Source: Alnus glutinosa
Taxonomy: Eukaryota; Streptophyta; Magnoliopsida; Fagales; Betulaceae
NCBI RefSeq assembly: GCF_958979055.1
Contig: NC_084886.1
Coordinates: forward strand, 10,464,654 to 10,528,653
Length of the DNA stretch: 64,000 nucleotides
Direction: 5' to 3'
Part shown: positions 1 through 12,086 of the stretch, piece after piece
Numbering within the stretch: the first letter of the stretch is position 1
Layout of the letters: every line of letters starts with the position of its first letter
Position numbers and translations under genes: made by a program
Notes under the pieces: model-generated
What the model was told of the DNA's origin: nothing
Databases searched by the model: none
What the model saw: the letters and a program-made list of their open reading frames with translations, nothing else

Positions 1-1
1 A

Positions 2-88
2 TTTCCCCTTTCACAATCAACCGGTGTCGATGGAGTTGAAGTGGCCGGTTATGGTTCACAGGGCGCTGAACGTAGCTGTTGGGCGTAA
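2..88 (+). CDS. possible 3'-terminal coding fragment, unidentified
   Basis: From base 2 the plus strand reads 28 sense codons and then TAA at 86-88. This stretch is clearly richer in G and C than the AT-rich DNA that follows, which would fit the end of a coding exon whose body lies left of the window. No family is recognisable in so short a piece. The opposite strand is also open here, so both strand and coding status are uncertain. Confidence 0.2.
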   Translation, partial: FPLSQSTGVDGVEVAGYGSQGAERSCWA

Positions 89-267
89 CTAGAAATCCAT
101 CAACTAAGTTGTGGACTCCGATCCATTGTCTTTATTCTTTCTACTCTTTCTCCAAAATCGTCCTCTTAAAAAAAAAAAAAAAAAAAAAAACCTCAGGTTC
201 CGTCTCTTTCGAAAATTGCATCAGATCTGAGAAGCGCCGCAAAGCTTTGTGTTGTTATGTGGTTTTG

Positions 268-403
268 TGCGAAGGGAGAAAACGTGAATTTTTCTTCTTG
301 GTTGTTTTTTTAGGCACCGGCGCACCGCAAAAATAGATGCGCAGGGAGAAAACGTGAATCTTTTCTTCTGGGCTGTGTTTTTTTTGGGCACCGGCGCACC
401 GCA
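268..403. repeat. imperfect tandem duplication, unit about 72 bp
   Basis: Two adjacent copies each run from a GGGAGAAAACGTGAAT block (near 275 and 347) to a GGCACCGGCGCACCGCA block. They differ by a few substitutions and small indels in the T-rich middle. No gene is visible between here and the MITE at 641. Confidence 0.7.
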
Positions 404-640
404 CAAACAGAATAGAAAGAGTTGTGGCACAGGGTGAGAAAAAGAGAGCTATTCATTTTGTTTTATCTTTCTCTTTTGTTCTCTCGAGAAACAAATCATT
501 TTATGTTTGTGAAATTTGAGTGTATTGAAGCTTTGTGTTACGTGTGCCGTCGAATCCCTAGGCTATCGGGCTCCCGATGACCCATGATTCTTCGTGACCA
601 TTTACAAAATTGAAGACTACTTAATGAAGTTATATTAATA

Positions 641-817
641 TGAGTAATGTTTGAAGTTTATCTTATGTCCTTTTAAAAATGAGGTGGCTCTTAAAATCAA
701 CGTTGGATATGTGATTGATCACTATTGAATTTTGATCAAATAGTAATTTTAAATGCCACCTCATTTTTTGAGCGACACATGAAAAACTTGTAGAATAGCT
801 CTATTAACACTATTCAC
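641..817. mobile_element. fold-back MITE (AGTAAT-end family)
   Basis: The segment folds on itself. AAAAATGAGGTGGC at about 675 is mirrored by GCCACCTCATTTTT at about 755, and the outer ends TGAGTAATGTT and AACACTATTCA are imperfect inverted repeats. The inner TCTTAAAAT/ATTTTAA blocks recur in the element at 17670-17852, so the two look like one family. There is no coding capacity. Confidence 0.55.
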
Positions 818-929
818 ATATTATTTTGAATATCATATGTATTTAGATATCTAAAAAGAGAATGCACATTTCTTTTGAGTGTCGGTCAATCGTAGATAAT
901 TAAACCTCGATACAATCATATCAAAAAAC

Positions 930-1160
930 ACGTATTAAAATATTTATTAATTTATTAAACCAATTATTTTTATTGGCTTAAGTTTTTAGGACCGTAGTGA
1001 TTTGACATGGTATCAGAGCAAAATGTTCGGCATTCAAAGTTCAAACATTATCGTTATTCATATTCCATTTCAATTAAATATTCTACTTATTGGACTTCAA
1101 ATATTAAGAAAATAATTTGACTTCCCGCTCAAAAGAAGAAGGGTGTTAGCTTAACATCAG
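930..1160 (+). mobile_element. SMART-like mini LTR element, diverged
   Basis: An AT-rich LTR-like stretch ends in TTGACA at 1007. It is followed directly by TGGTATCAGAGC (1008-1019), an exact match to the usual primer-binding site for initiator tRNA-Met. A GTTCAAAC block and an ATTAAATATTC block follow in the same order as in the better copies at 16742 and 25531. The right LTR is not clear. Confidence 0.5.
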
Positions 1161-1756
1161 GAGATGCTCCGCGTATGGATGTCATGATATGCTAATATAA
1201 ATTGAAATTAATTAGCCTGAGAAGCTGGAAAGAAATTCCTGAGCTCAAAGATGTAATTAAACTAAAAGGGCTGGAAATATATTAGAAGACAAATTAAGAA
1301 GGAATTATTGAATTAATAAACACACAAACAGGAATCTGGCGTTTTGCCTGCTTAATTAAATGTCAAAGTAAAAAAGAAAACAAAAAAAAAAAAAAGAAGG
1401 ACGAATAGTCTTTGAAAAGATAATCCCGAAAATGATGTTCATAATTAGAAAGGAACATCTTGGAGGCAAAAAAAAAGATTTTGATTAAGAAAAAAAAATC
1501 ATTATCATTAATTATTATTATCAGCCAAAACGCATCGTCAAGCACAGAAAGCAACCATTAATTCCAATCTTGAAAAGCACTCGGTCACAGGAGCTGCATG
1601 ACTCACGAGGCAAGATATTTTATATTAAAAGATATTTTTATATCAGCATAAAGGTCGGCAATCCTCGTGCGAAGAGACTACTGATATTTAGATATTTTTA
1701 TATCAGTCTCTCAATTATTGTTTTCAACTCAAATAATTTAAACTTTGTCGTATCAA

Positions 1757-2200
1757 TACGTTGAATAGTAATTAAATGATTTAATTCACTAATTTGAATC
1801 AATTTAAGATTTTTGAATCGGCAGTGATTTAATGCGGTATTAGAGTTAGAAATCACGAGTTTGAATATTTTCTTCATAATTCACCTCTTATTTCGGTTAA
1901 ATATTTTATATGTTGAGTCTCGCAAAGTTTAAGCTCACATGTGAGATGGAGTGTTAGAATATTAATTAAATTATTAAATCAATCACTATTTATTAGCTTA
2001 GTGACAATTTAACATGATATCACAGCAAAGATTTGAGTTCGAACTTTATTTTTGTCATTTACTTTATATTTTAATTAAATATTTTACGTGTTAGTGATTT
2101 ATTTATTAATTAAGGGAGAGTTTAAGCCCACATGTAAAAGGAGTTAAAATATTAATTAAATCACTTTCAATATATATAAAAGAAAAATGTGCAACTATTG
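1757..2200 (+). mobile_element. two SMART-like mini LTR units sharing a middle LTR
   Basis: Three related AT-rich LTR-like blocks lie at about 1757-1834, 1952-2014 and from about 2143. They are separated by two short internals. The middle block starts TGTTAGAATATT, ends TTTAACA, and is followed by TGATATCACAGC, a degenerate tRNA-Met primer site. Each internal carries a GAGTTTGAA or GAGTTCGAAC block and a TTAAATATTTTA block. The LTR-internal-LTR-internal-LTR order suggests recombination between two neighbouring copies. Confidence 0.5.
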
Positions 2201-3955
2201 AGGCAATAGATATTAAATTGTTAATGAGTAACAAACCACCATACTTATTTCTTGTACGCGGACGAAAACAAATTGAATAACCTGTGGATATGAGAAAATG
2301 TCAACTAGATTTTCTTCTTCTTTATTTATTTATTTATTTTATAATTTTATAATTTTAATTTTAATTTTTATAAACGCCCTACAAGATGGCTTTAACAAGT
2401 TTATCAACAACAACTTGCTTAAAACCCGCCCTTCTTAGAGAATAGAGTGGCAATTAAGGTGGTCAATGATAGCACTTTTAAGTTACTTGCTCTTGAGACA
2501 ACATCAAAATCTAAGGTAAAATACTACATGCACTTTCAAGTGTTTACTCTCTGACATGATAATAAAAATCATTATTGGGGTAAAAATATATAAATTAATC
2601 CGTATAAAATTCAATTCAATTGTAATTTTTACAGCCACGTAAAAAAATAAGCACTTATAAGTGCATGTTGCGTTTCTCAAATCTAAAATATATTTAAATC
2701 CAAGTTATCATATCATATATCTTTTTTCTGTTATTATGCAATATTTTCATCTCTAAGCTCTTTCATTTTCTGCAATATTTTCTTCTTATTATTATTAATC
2801 CAAGTTCACATTAACCCATTGATGGATGGATAATAAATCATTTAAATATCATTTTCCCCTCCACTTTTTCACTTTTCTACCAAATCCAAATTAGACAAAT
2901 GAAAAAGGTCAGATAAGACATCATGGACTAAACACTTTCTTGCCATCAAATAGGCAAACTCCTTGACAGCTCACAAGGATTAGATTATTATTATTATTTT
3001 GTACGTAACGAAACAGCGTATCCTTTCATCTTTTTATTTTTTTTATTTTTATTTATAGATACGTATCCTTTCATCAAGTATAGGATCTTTTGACTCATTA
3101 AAAAAATAGTGTGTAAGATCTTTTGGATAAATCCTAGACACACAAACACCCTGAATAAATAATATTTTCCATCACAAAAATTAATAAAATAATAAAATAA
3201 AATTGAACAATTATTTTCAGTGTGTGTTTTTTTTTTTTTTTAACATCAATTTGACTTCATTCTTTTTTTTGTTTTTCCACTTATATCAGAATAACACACC
3301 TGACTTCCAATTCCCGCTTTTCTTATTTATTAATTTGTTTACTTGTCTTGTTATCCATCCTCTATTATTTTAAATGAAATATTTTATTTTCTACTCTCCA
3401 CAATTTTCAATCAAGTAATGAAATGGAATACTAATTTCAGAGATATCCCATACAGGACTGATTTCAAATTATAACAGTTTTGATCAAAAAAGCTTTATGG
3501 GTAAACTTAAGAAGAAAAAATCCCCCAAATAAATAAATACAAATCATATATTGATTATATCGTCCTAATATCATTACGTATCATATTGTATGACATATAT
3601 TTTTGTATTGTACAATACACCAACATCTAAAATACCCCTATAAAATATAGTTATTGAATAGATTTAAAACTTGAACCTTAATTAGGAACACATCGAACTT
3701 GATTTTCTTTTACAAAATAGTCAACCGCAATCCTGTTTTAATTGAACCTAAACGCCCAATAAAAAAAAAAAACCAAGTACAAATTACATTTAAAAGATAA
3801 AGCATGCTATTAGTGCTAATCTCCCTAGCTCAGTCCCTGTTTTTTTCCTCAGAGCAAGTCTCCCATAATATGGGAAGGAGGGTTTTAAAATAATATGAAA
3901 ATAAAACAAAAGAATAAGGGAAAGACGAAACCTAGCTAGGAAAATCAGGAAGATA
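2201..3955. other. AT-rich intergenic stretch without a recognised gene
   Basis: Low-complexity A/T-rich DNA with short poly(A)/poly(T) runs. No open frame with family resemblance, no RNA gene and no clear repeat boundary were seen on either strand. Confidence 0.5.
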
Positions 3956-3959
3956 CTTT

Positions 3960-4507
3960 TTGATATCCACTTCACCACGCATAATTCATCCCAGAGTCGA
4001 GCCCCAAAGCATGCAGCTCTTAAACAATCCTATCCATTGCTTTAAAGTACTGGGGGTAGAGAGAGAGAGCGAGAGAGAAGACAAGCACAAAGAAGAATTT
4101 CGGCTCTAAAATAAGTATCATAAAATTTCGGCTCTAGCAAGCAAATGCATATAAAAAAGGGCATTAAAGTAAAGCGTAGAATTTTGAATTATAAAAAGAT
4201 AAAAGCAGTAAAATTCCAGCTATCCATCGTGATTAAGTCGGGTACATGGCACAGTTTAGCACCAAAGAAATAACCATATGCACAAACACAACTGAAGCTT
4301 CTATAAAGAAAACCCAACTCAACCCAGCAGCTGCATGTAAAATTACCTGATAAAAATCAACATTCGCATTTCACCACAAGTTTTAAGCAAAGACTGTAAA
4401 GTGAGCCTGGCAATCTGCTCATGCTCATCACAGGAATTTTGATGCAATTCATCCAGCAACATCTGGTTTTGGTTGACCTTAAGAGTACCTTTACCTAACC
4501 AAGACAT
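3960..4507 (-). pseudogene. degraded two-exon coding relic downstream of the IRR-like gene
   Basis: On the minus strand a protein-like segment starts at ATG 4507, just after a TTCCGGTGAAG acceptor-like end. It reads about 53 residues and stops at a good donor, CAG|GTAATT, with the exon ending at 4347. A strong acceptor (pyrimidine run, then CCCAG) opens a second segment at 4049 that reads YFKAMDRIV in one frame. That frame then meets TAA, TGA and further stops, although the residues between them still look protein-like (ELHALGLDSGMNYAW). The frame that would join the two segments in this phase has a stop in the first. The product is unidentified. An alternative is untranslated exons of the neighbouring gene. 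Confidence 0.35.
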
Positions 4508-4538
4508 CTTCACCGGAAGGGAAAAAAGAAAAAGAAAA

Positions 4539-4540
<2 letters not shown>

Positions 4541-4574
<34 letters not shown>
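4541..4574. repeat. (GA)n microsatellite
   Basis: An uninterrupted run of about 17 GA units, just 5' (on the minus strand) of the relic's acceptor-like site, where it reads as a CT tract. Confidence 0.9.
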
Positions 4575-4577
<3 letters not shown>

Positions 4578-5498
4578 GAAGAAAGATGAGGTAAGGAATA
4601 AGACACCAAGATTGTAAAATACTTATAAAAAGGATTGGCACACAGTATCAAAGAAACGTGTTTATTCCATACTACATTTAACCAACACTCCCAAAAATTT
4701 CAAAACTTGCATGGAAGCTTTAACTACATAAGCTCGCCAATGCTGAACAATCTAAATCTATGACGACTGCATACCTTCATTTACATCAGAGAAAATCAAT
4801 CCTGTCAAACTGAATGTCAGAAAGCTCCAATGAAAAATCACCATGATACCTGCATGTTCCCAGGATACGCCCAAAAAGAAAAAAAGAAAAAAAAAAAGGA
4901 GTTCTGAATAATTACAGTCCCACCACACCATGAAATTTATATGAAAGTGGACTATTATCAGCCACATGAAAGAGAAAGTTTTCACCCAAAAAAAGAAAAA
5001 AAAAAAAGAAAAAAAAAAAAGAGGAGAGTCAACAAATAAAGATTGCCAAAGACAATGTAGACCTAAGAGACAAACTTGCAGAATGACAATAATCCATTAA
5101 ATAAACAATTTAATCGAAAAATTCACCACGTAGTTATAGAAATAATAGTCCAACATACATCAAGCAGTAAAAGAAGCTTGTTACAAACATTGCATGGCCG
5201 ATTGTGGATGAAAGCATGACACTTCTTGAATTTATTAAACCACAGCAAGACCAGCTTCAGGACTATAGTTCCGGTCTATTACACAAGGACCTGCAAACAA
5301 GAAACAAACACAGAAAGCGTGTTTATAAAGAACCACTAACCGGCAGAAAATTCTGAGCACCAAAGAAACACTAAGCAATCTTTCATGGAAACAAGCTTCT
5401 GAGAGTTGACAGCTTTTGTCCAAGAAATTCCACCCATCACTCAGCATGGAAAGTCTTAAATCAAAAGCAATTCCATGGCCCATGTTAAACTTCTAGCA

Positions 5499-8400
5499 TC
5501 AGTTTATATCTTCTGCACTGGAAACCATCTCTGCCTCAGGTGAGACGGAGCTTCTCTGGTGAGCCTTCAGCACTGGGGAAATTGAAGACTTGTCTCCAAT
5601 CATGAATTCTGAATCATCATTAATGTAATCCAGGTTCTGGATTGAGCAAATTCTGTCACTGTCCACATTAGTTGGCTTCTCACAATTATTTTGATCTCCC
5701 ATTCCTGTAAACCAGAAAAGGAAAGGATATTGAGACACTTTCAGTCATTAACACTGAAAAATCAATATTTCTTCATGTTTAAAGATATTACTAGATGCAC
5801 CTAGCTCTGAATGCACAGTAGTAGACACTTCATGTTCCCTTAGCTCCCCTGCATCCAAGCAGACTCTAAAACTTTCCAACATTGAACCTCCTCCACTGTC
5901 AACATTCGTCAAATATGTGCTTTTCAGATCCTGGTCATCTTCCACTGCCATACTTTCCATTGATTCCTTCGAGTTACAATCCTCATGTTTTGCAATTAGC
6001 ATCCCATTGTCATTCATTCTCGTTGAACCCTTCAAGCTGGAACCTGGTTCCTTTTCAGCATCTTCAGAAGGCTTTAAAATTTCACCACTGTTTTCATCCC
6101 TTCCATCATCTGAATGAAGCTTCCCTTCAGCAGATTCAGACCTAGATTGCCTCATGTATTTTGATTTATTTTCCTCCAAACTTATCGGCGACAAACTACT
6201 GCCTCTATAATGTTTGTGTTCTGCTGATCTTGACCTGGACTGTGAACTCTCATGATGCTTTGATTTTTCAGCTCTACTCTCATCTGCTCTATCATGGGGC
6301 CGATGCTTCCTTTCAGCAGAATTTGACCTAGAGCGCCTCCTATGTTTTGATTTACTATCATGTAAACCTCTTGGGGATGACCTGCTTCCTCTATGATGCT
6401 TAGCCTCCACAGACACTGACCTTGACCGTCTTCTATCACGATGCTTTGATTTTCTGTCCCTGCTTTCATCTGCTTTCCCCTTGGAGTATCGCTTACCTTC
6501 TACAGATCTTGATCTGGACCGCCTTCTTTCACGGTGTTTAGATTTTTCATCTCTTGTTTCATTCACCTTCCCAACAGAGTGGTGCTTACCTTCCAGAGAC
6601 TTTGACCTAGAACGCCTTCTATTACGATGTTTTGGTTTATCATCTCTGGATTCGTCCAATTTCTCACTGGAGTGATGTTTACCTTCTAAAGACTGAGACC
6701 TGGACCGCCTTCTGTGCTTATATTTATTTTCTTCCAAACTTCTTGGGGATGACCTGGAGCTTCTATGATGCTTACCTTCTGCAGATACCGACCTCGACCG
6801 CCCTCTGTCACGATGCTTTGATTTTTCATCTCGAGACTCATCTGTTTTGTCAGCAGACTGATGCTTACTTTCAGCTGATTTCGATCTAGACCGTTTTCTG
6901 TGCTTTGATTTGTTTTCATCATCAATTCTTGTAGATGACCTACCTCCTCTGTGATGAGTGGGTGATCTTGAACGTGCATAAGATGATTTCCTTGATCTAT
7001 GCAGTGAACTTTCTTGGTTACGTTTTGGTGAGACTGAATCATCTCGATATGATTTTCTTGTTAGAGGGCTAACACTTCTCCTATTTCTCCTTGAAGCAGA
7101 TGAATGACGATCATGTGATCTTTCAGAATCCCTAAGAGATCTTGCTGAATCTTGCCTTCTAGTTCTGTCACTACCATCTCGGATGTTTCTATATGACCGC
7201 CTTTCATCATCATAGCTGAAATTATGGCGAGATCTCACTGGAGATCTGGATCTATGATCCCTTGGGTAGCGGAATTGAGGCGAGTAAGAACGAGACCTCT
7301 GCCTTCGTCGATAATTGATTGGTGATCTTGACTTGGACCTTGACTTTGCGCGAGAGGTGGATGGTGACCTGTAAATTAGAGTAATTAGTTCATCAACTTA
7401 TTTATATCAAAATATTTATGAAAAACATGCCCTTTGAATTAAATAAAACAATTATAAAATCGTAGGACAATAATATTCGGTGACTATGTGATGCAATTCC
7501 AGCCCTAGAGGTATATCTAAGTAATTTTTTTTTTTTTTTGATAGAGGTATATCTAAGTAATGAATGTGTGATGCCAAGAAATTTCCTTCACCCATCTGTT
7601 CCCTTTCAATTCTCTGAACTTTAACCAATTCAATCAACAACCAGGCCTCAATTAAGCTCTCAACCCTTACCATACTGTTCTTTCTTTTCTGCAGAATAAT
7701 TAAAAGGCACAAGCCTTTGACAGGATCTACCAGATAATAGCTCTACAGAATCTCCTATGAGATTAAGTAGAAAGTTTGGACAAGTACATGGGAAGACTGA
7801 GCCCAAAGAAGCCATAACATGTTCTGCTTGACTAGCTTCTCTAAAACTATAATTCGTCAGAACATCTCCATTAATAAGATGCAAAATAAACGCAATCCTC
7901 GATCATCAAGTACACTAATCTTCTGAGGAACATTAATACTATTAATAAGAATATTAATAATAACCTCATTTGCATACCAGGATCACAATTCCCCAGCCGG
8001 AACTAGACCTTCTCTTAAAGCCATTTTTTCTCAGAGACAGAAATTTCATTCACAACCCTAACCCATCGCTACCTTGATTAGTATCCAAAATGCTATTAAA
8101 CAACCGAATTCCCCATTACACCATACTAAAACTTGAATTTCCATCTAACATCAATTTCAAACCCTTCTCACTTTCCTGCATTGTTACAAACCATAAATCC
8201 ATGTATTTCCTAACGTTTTCACCCTAAAACCCTAGTGTTCATGAAAATATCTGAAATCCAAAATTTCTGAAATGTAAATTCTGAAGTTCCTGCAACCTTT
8301 CCACCATCAAAATTAATCCTTTACCATTGCTCCTCAATAGATAACCCCAAAGCCTCCATCATCCTTCAAAAGACCAATATTTAAAAAAAAAATGACAATT

Positions 8401-11400
8401 GCACCCCAAAGCCTCCACCATCAAAATTAATCCTTTACCATTGCTCTTCAATAGATAACCCCAAAGCCCCCATCATCCTTCAAAAGACCAATATTTTAAA
8501 AAAAAAATTTGACCATTGCACCCCCCCCCCCCCTTTCCCCAAATATAAAATAAAAACAAAAACATTAGTGTCAAACTCAGTTTGGGGCTGAAGAAATCCA
8601 TACTATATCAGTCCAAGACTCCTACCCAAACTCAACCCATCTGCTGAAGAAATTATAATTCTCAACTGTAGTCCAGCTCAGAAACAGAACAGATTGGACA
8701 CAGAATAAGGTCAAACTTGTTGCCGGTCGGCAGGTTGGATCAGAAAAGGCCACTATAGAATATGTATTGAGACCATTAGAATGGTTTCGCTAGTTACAGT
8801 AAGCAATTTTGCTGGTTAGCATAGACATATAGTAGAAAATAAAACAATGAAACAGTTTCAAAAAAAAAAAACATTTACCTGAAAGTAATGTTAGCTCCAA
8901 TCAAAAATACATCATAAAGAAGATAAACTAAAGTGTAATTGATCACGTATTGATCAATTTCGACCAAATTTAGTCTCTATTATTTCCGCTAGAAACTAAA
9001 TTTCCATTTATGAAATATCACACTAACAACCTCAAATCAGCAATATCATGCAAGCAAAATCTAAAGACCCATACTCCAATAATGAGAGGATACGAGTAAG
9101 TTCTAACAAACCTAGCTTTCCAACTCATTTAAAAAGCATAATCCACCTACCCCGCAAAAAAAAAAAGTCAATTTGGTAAAACCTTTGCATCCTGACAAAC
9201 CTATGTATAAAAGTAATGACCCAGAGAAAAGCGCTAGCCACATCTATGCTATTACCTCAAAATGACTAGTTATTTGAAGCTTTTCAAAAATCACTTATAA
9301 AGCTCAGTTTCACCAAATAACTAGGCAATGTGAGATTTAGCACTCATGACTATCTTTATAAATCACCCACTTTATGTCGACTACTCCTTTAGCTTCCCCA
9401 TATGGGATCGGTGTGTTACAAACTTCCCCTCTTAAACTCCTAACGTTCTCATCAGGGCTATGTCATACAGTACTCCAGTACCATATGTTCTGGCGTTATT
9501 AGGTGGATCTGATACAATTTGTAACAACCCAGATAAAAACACAAGCCACATCTGAGCTATCACCTCAAAATGACTAGTCAATTTGAAACTTCTCTAGAAC
9601 CACTTATAAAGTCCAATTTCACTTAGTAACAAGGGAATGTGGAACTTAGCACTCATGACTATCTTTATAAATCACCCTCTATGTGGGCTACTCCTTTATC
9701 TTCCCCATATGAAACAGGTGTTACAATGCCGTATCCAACACAATGGTTTTTCAAATTTGAAAATTGCAAGCTCAAAATATTCAGTATCACAAAATTCATG
9801 AACCTATTATGAACTTGCTGCAGTATTTCAAGAAGTTTCACGATTTCCAAGTCAGATATTAGAAAAGGCAGATGATACTTCTCACAGAAATTTGGAAAAT
9901 GTAACGCACCTTGATTTTCTGTCCGTTTCCTTCTCCTCATTTACAAGTCCATCAGCTTTTAATTTCTTACTTATTTCTGCAGCTCTGGCAGCAGCTAACT
10001 CTGTTGCAGACTTCATAGTTGCAGCTCGGTTTGCCGCCTGCTGAGCATTCATAGTTTGTTGCATAAGCAAAGCTTGCTGGAATTGCATCTGCTGCATGGC
10101 AACAGCTTGCTGCATCATCATGGGCAGAGAAGATGACGCCAGTGAAGAATTCAAAAGAGCTGGTTTTTGAGGAAGAGATTTTGCCATTTCAACATTCAAA
10201 GGGCGACCTCCAACATCCATATTATTCATTGCCAAAGCTGCAGTTGCTTCTTCAGGTTTTGAGTATTCTATGTAAGCAAAATGCTTTGAATCAGTAATTG
10301 TACATTCAACAACAGTCCCACAAAAGCTGAAGAGTTGTTTAAGTTGTTCCACTGTGAGAAGTGGGTTAAGGTTGCTAACTTGAAGTGTTTTCTTCAGTAC
10401 ATCAGCCTTCCCAGCTTTATCAGGTGAACCTGATAAGGAGCACAACATTCAATCAAAAGATGAAGAAGATGGTGGTGGTTATATTAATGATTAGACTGTG
10501 CCGATAATAATGATGCTATGAGAAAAACCAGAAACAAGAGAAAACACATTCTAAAACAAGGGTAAAGTAGGAGGAGCAAGAGATGAAATAAAGTAGCCGA
10601 ATTTAAACCATATGGTAGAAGCAGGACCAGGTAACAAGAGATAAGGATACCAGATGACTCTTTGGCTGACTTCGCTTGTGCTTGCAGCTGAGCTGCATGG
10701 GCTTGAAGGGCTTGTGCAGCAACAATTGCCTGAGCAGCAGCCATCGCAGCTGCAGATGGTGCCATGGGAACTTGACTGACAGTCCCCATTGATGTCGTTG
10801 CAGCTAATGCAGTCATTAGCAAACTGTGGGGTGGGTGGTTCAACTTACAATCAGATTTGACACACCGACCATTAAGGTATTCTCGACAAACTTCCCCGAG
10901 AGATGCACCAATTCCAGGCAAAATAGCACCCCCCGAGGCACCGGGTACTATGCCTGGAATCATTCCCAATAATCCTGGAAACGCCCCTGAGACAGACCCT
11001 GAATAATTTGGCATGTTGGGCATAGTTTGATTAACTAGATTTGGGAATGTGGAGGGAGGAGCCAAACCCAGCAGTCCTCCAGTACTAGTACCTGTTTGAC
11101 AACAAATCAATTTTTAGAAGTTAGCCACTTGGGAGATGAGTAAATAAGTTCAATATGAAGCTAACGGAGCATAGAGCAATGCCATGATTAGGAAGTTAAA
11201 AACAGTAACAATTTTCCTCATTTTAAAATCGTTAACCGTCTATCAAGAAGCATTCCACCTTTTCCCCTCTCTGCAGGAGCTTCCTTCTTCTGTGATTTCT
11301 GGATATTTAGCCTTCAAAATTTGGTTTGGTTACTCTTGTGCTTATAAACAATTGCTTCAATATGTTCATTCGACTAATAAACCACAGATTACTCACAGCA

Positions 11401-12086
11401 TTCTATACACTCACGAGTCACAATTAGGTGATGCATAATGTGTAATTTAATCATACAAATTTGATTTGTGTTAATAACATTCATATAATTCACAAAGTCA
11501 AGTTATGCATGACAAAACAATTATTCACATATAAATACGAAAAATTATAAACATGAGTACCTGCACTGAAGAACACCGGGAACGGGCTACCCATGATGGG
11601 TTTCCCATTGCACTCAACATTCACCATATAATTCCCTCTCTTTGGCACCACATAAGAAACCGTATACGTCCCATCACTCATATCCTTCACAATCCCTTCT
11701 TGCTCCGATCCACCAACACCCACCCCGGGTGACACCTTCACCTTAATCTGTGCACCCCCATTGGGCACCTTCCTCCCATCTACATCTTTCGTTACCACCA
11801 TAAATGAAGATGGGGCACATGCGGTGCCACCCGCTATGCCAGCCCCAGCTGCGGTGCACTTTGCAGGGTCCACAGGCCCAATCGGCTTGTTTGCCAAGTC
11901 CTCAGCTTCTTCGGATTCACTATCAGATAAAGCCGGTTCCCTTTCACGGTTTTTCTCTACGTCTTTGAATGTGGCTTCGAAAGCAGCTTTTGCAGCTGCG
12001 GCTTTCTCAGCCTCACTCTTGAGCTTCGCCTCTTCCGCTTGCTTCATCCATATAGGTTTAGCAAGCGCAGTATTACGGTCGGCCAT
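5499..12086 (-). CDS. IRR: IRR-like RNA-binding protein with filamin-like, CCCH, RRM and RS-repeat regions
   Basis: Five coding exons join in phase: 12086-11561, 11091-10651, 10429-9910, 7368-5801 and 5704-5499 (3261 nt, 1086 residues, TGA stop). Residues about 70-175 resemble a filamin-type Ig repeat. A CCCH finger (C-x7-C-x4-C-x3-H) follows near residue 245. An RRM lies at about 337-410, with LQVSNL as RNP2 and KHFAYIEY as RNP1. A Gln/Met/Ala-rich stretch follows, then from about residue 496 a long Arg-Ser region with roughly 30-residue units around RRSRSxS and KSKHR. This order fits the plant family of Arabidopsis At3g23900 (IRR, linked to alternative splicing in immunity). The name rests on recall, not a search. 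A nuclear splicing role is inferred from RRM plus RS. Intron 3 (2.5 kb) carries a duplication, a poly(C) run and a TRIM element. Confidence 0.85.
6182..7238 (-). repeat. in-frame RS-domain repeats, unit about 90 nt
   Basis: Within exon 4 of the IRR-like gene, units of about 30 codons recur. Two flavours are visible: one built on DESRDEKSKHRxRRRSRS, the other on SSPRSLEENKxKHRRRSRS. Spacing is near 90 nt and copies have diverged mainly by substitution. This is an expanding coding repeat, not a transposon, and copy number may vary among relatives. Confidence 0.75.
7507..7561 (-). mobile_element. 17-bp retroposon tail with 19-bp target duplication
   Basis: AGAGGTATATCTAAGTAAT occurs at 7507-7525 and again at 7543-7561. 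Between the copies are only a T run and GA (7526-7542). On the minus strand this is a poly(A) tail preceded by the final bases of the window's LINE 3' ends (...TTATCAAAA). It is best read as an extremely 5'-truncated LINE or SINE insertion in intron 3 of the IRR-like gene. Confidence 0.75.
8301..8528. repeat. tandem duplication, unit about 114 bp, next to poly(C)
   Basis: The block beginning CCACCATCAAAATTAATCC at 8301 recurs at 8415 with a few substitutions and length changes in an internal A run. The second copy ends at a 14-base C run (8521-8534). It lies in intron 3 of the IRR-like gene. Confidence 0.8.
9212..9725 (-). mobile_element. TRIM element (miniature LTR retrotransposon)
   Basis: Two diverged direct repeats of about 206 bp lie at about 9212-9420 and 9520-9725, separated by only 99 bp. 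The right copy starts TGTAACA and ends TGTTACA on the plus strand. On the minus strand the internal region begins with GTATCAGAT, close to the tRNA-Met primer site, and ends with the purine run AAGAGGGGAAG directly before the second LTR. LTR, primer site, no coding region, purine tract, LTR is the TRIM plan. No clear 5-bp target duplication was found, so the outer edges are approximate. Confidence 0.65.

Noticed and set aside
1008-1050. tRNA-like GGTATCAGAGC and GTTCAAAC motifs as a possible tRNA gene or SINE head
   Set aside because: No cloverleaf can be folded. The first motif is at the position of a primer-binding site next to LTR-like ends.
5235-5483. 82-codon frame just after the IRR-like stop as an additional exon
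   Set aside because: The main frame ends with TGA at 5499. The region reads as 3' UTR, perhaps with a spliced segment from 5291, and the peptide has no family resemblance.
5882-7042. Several frames of 60-118 codons overlapping the RS exon on both strands
   Set aside because: They are shadows of the repetitive Arg-Ser coding sequence, and the main frame joins in phase with four other exons.
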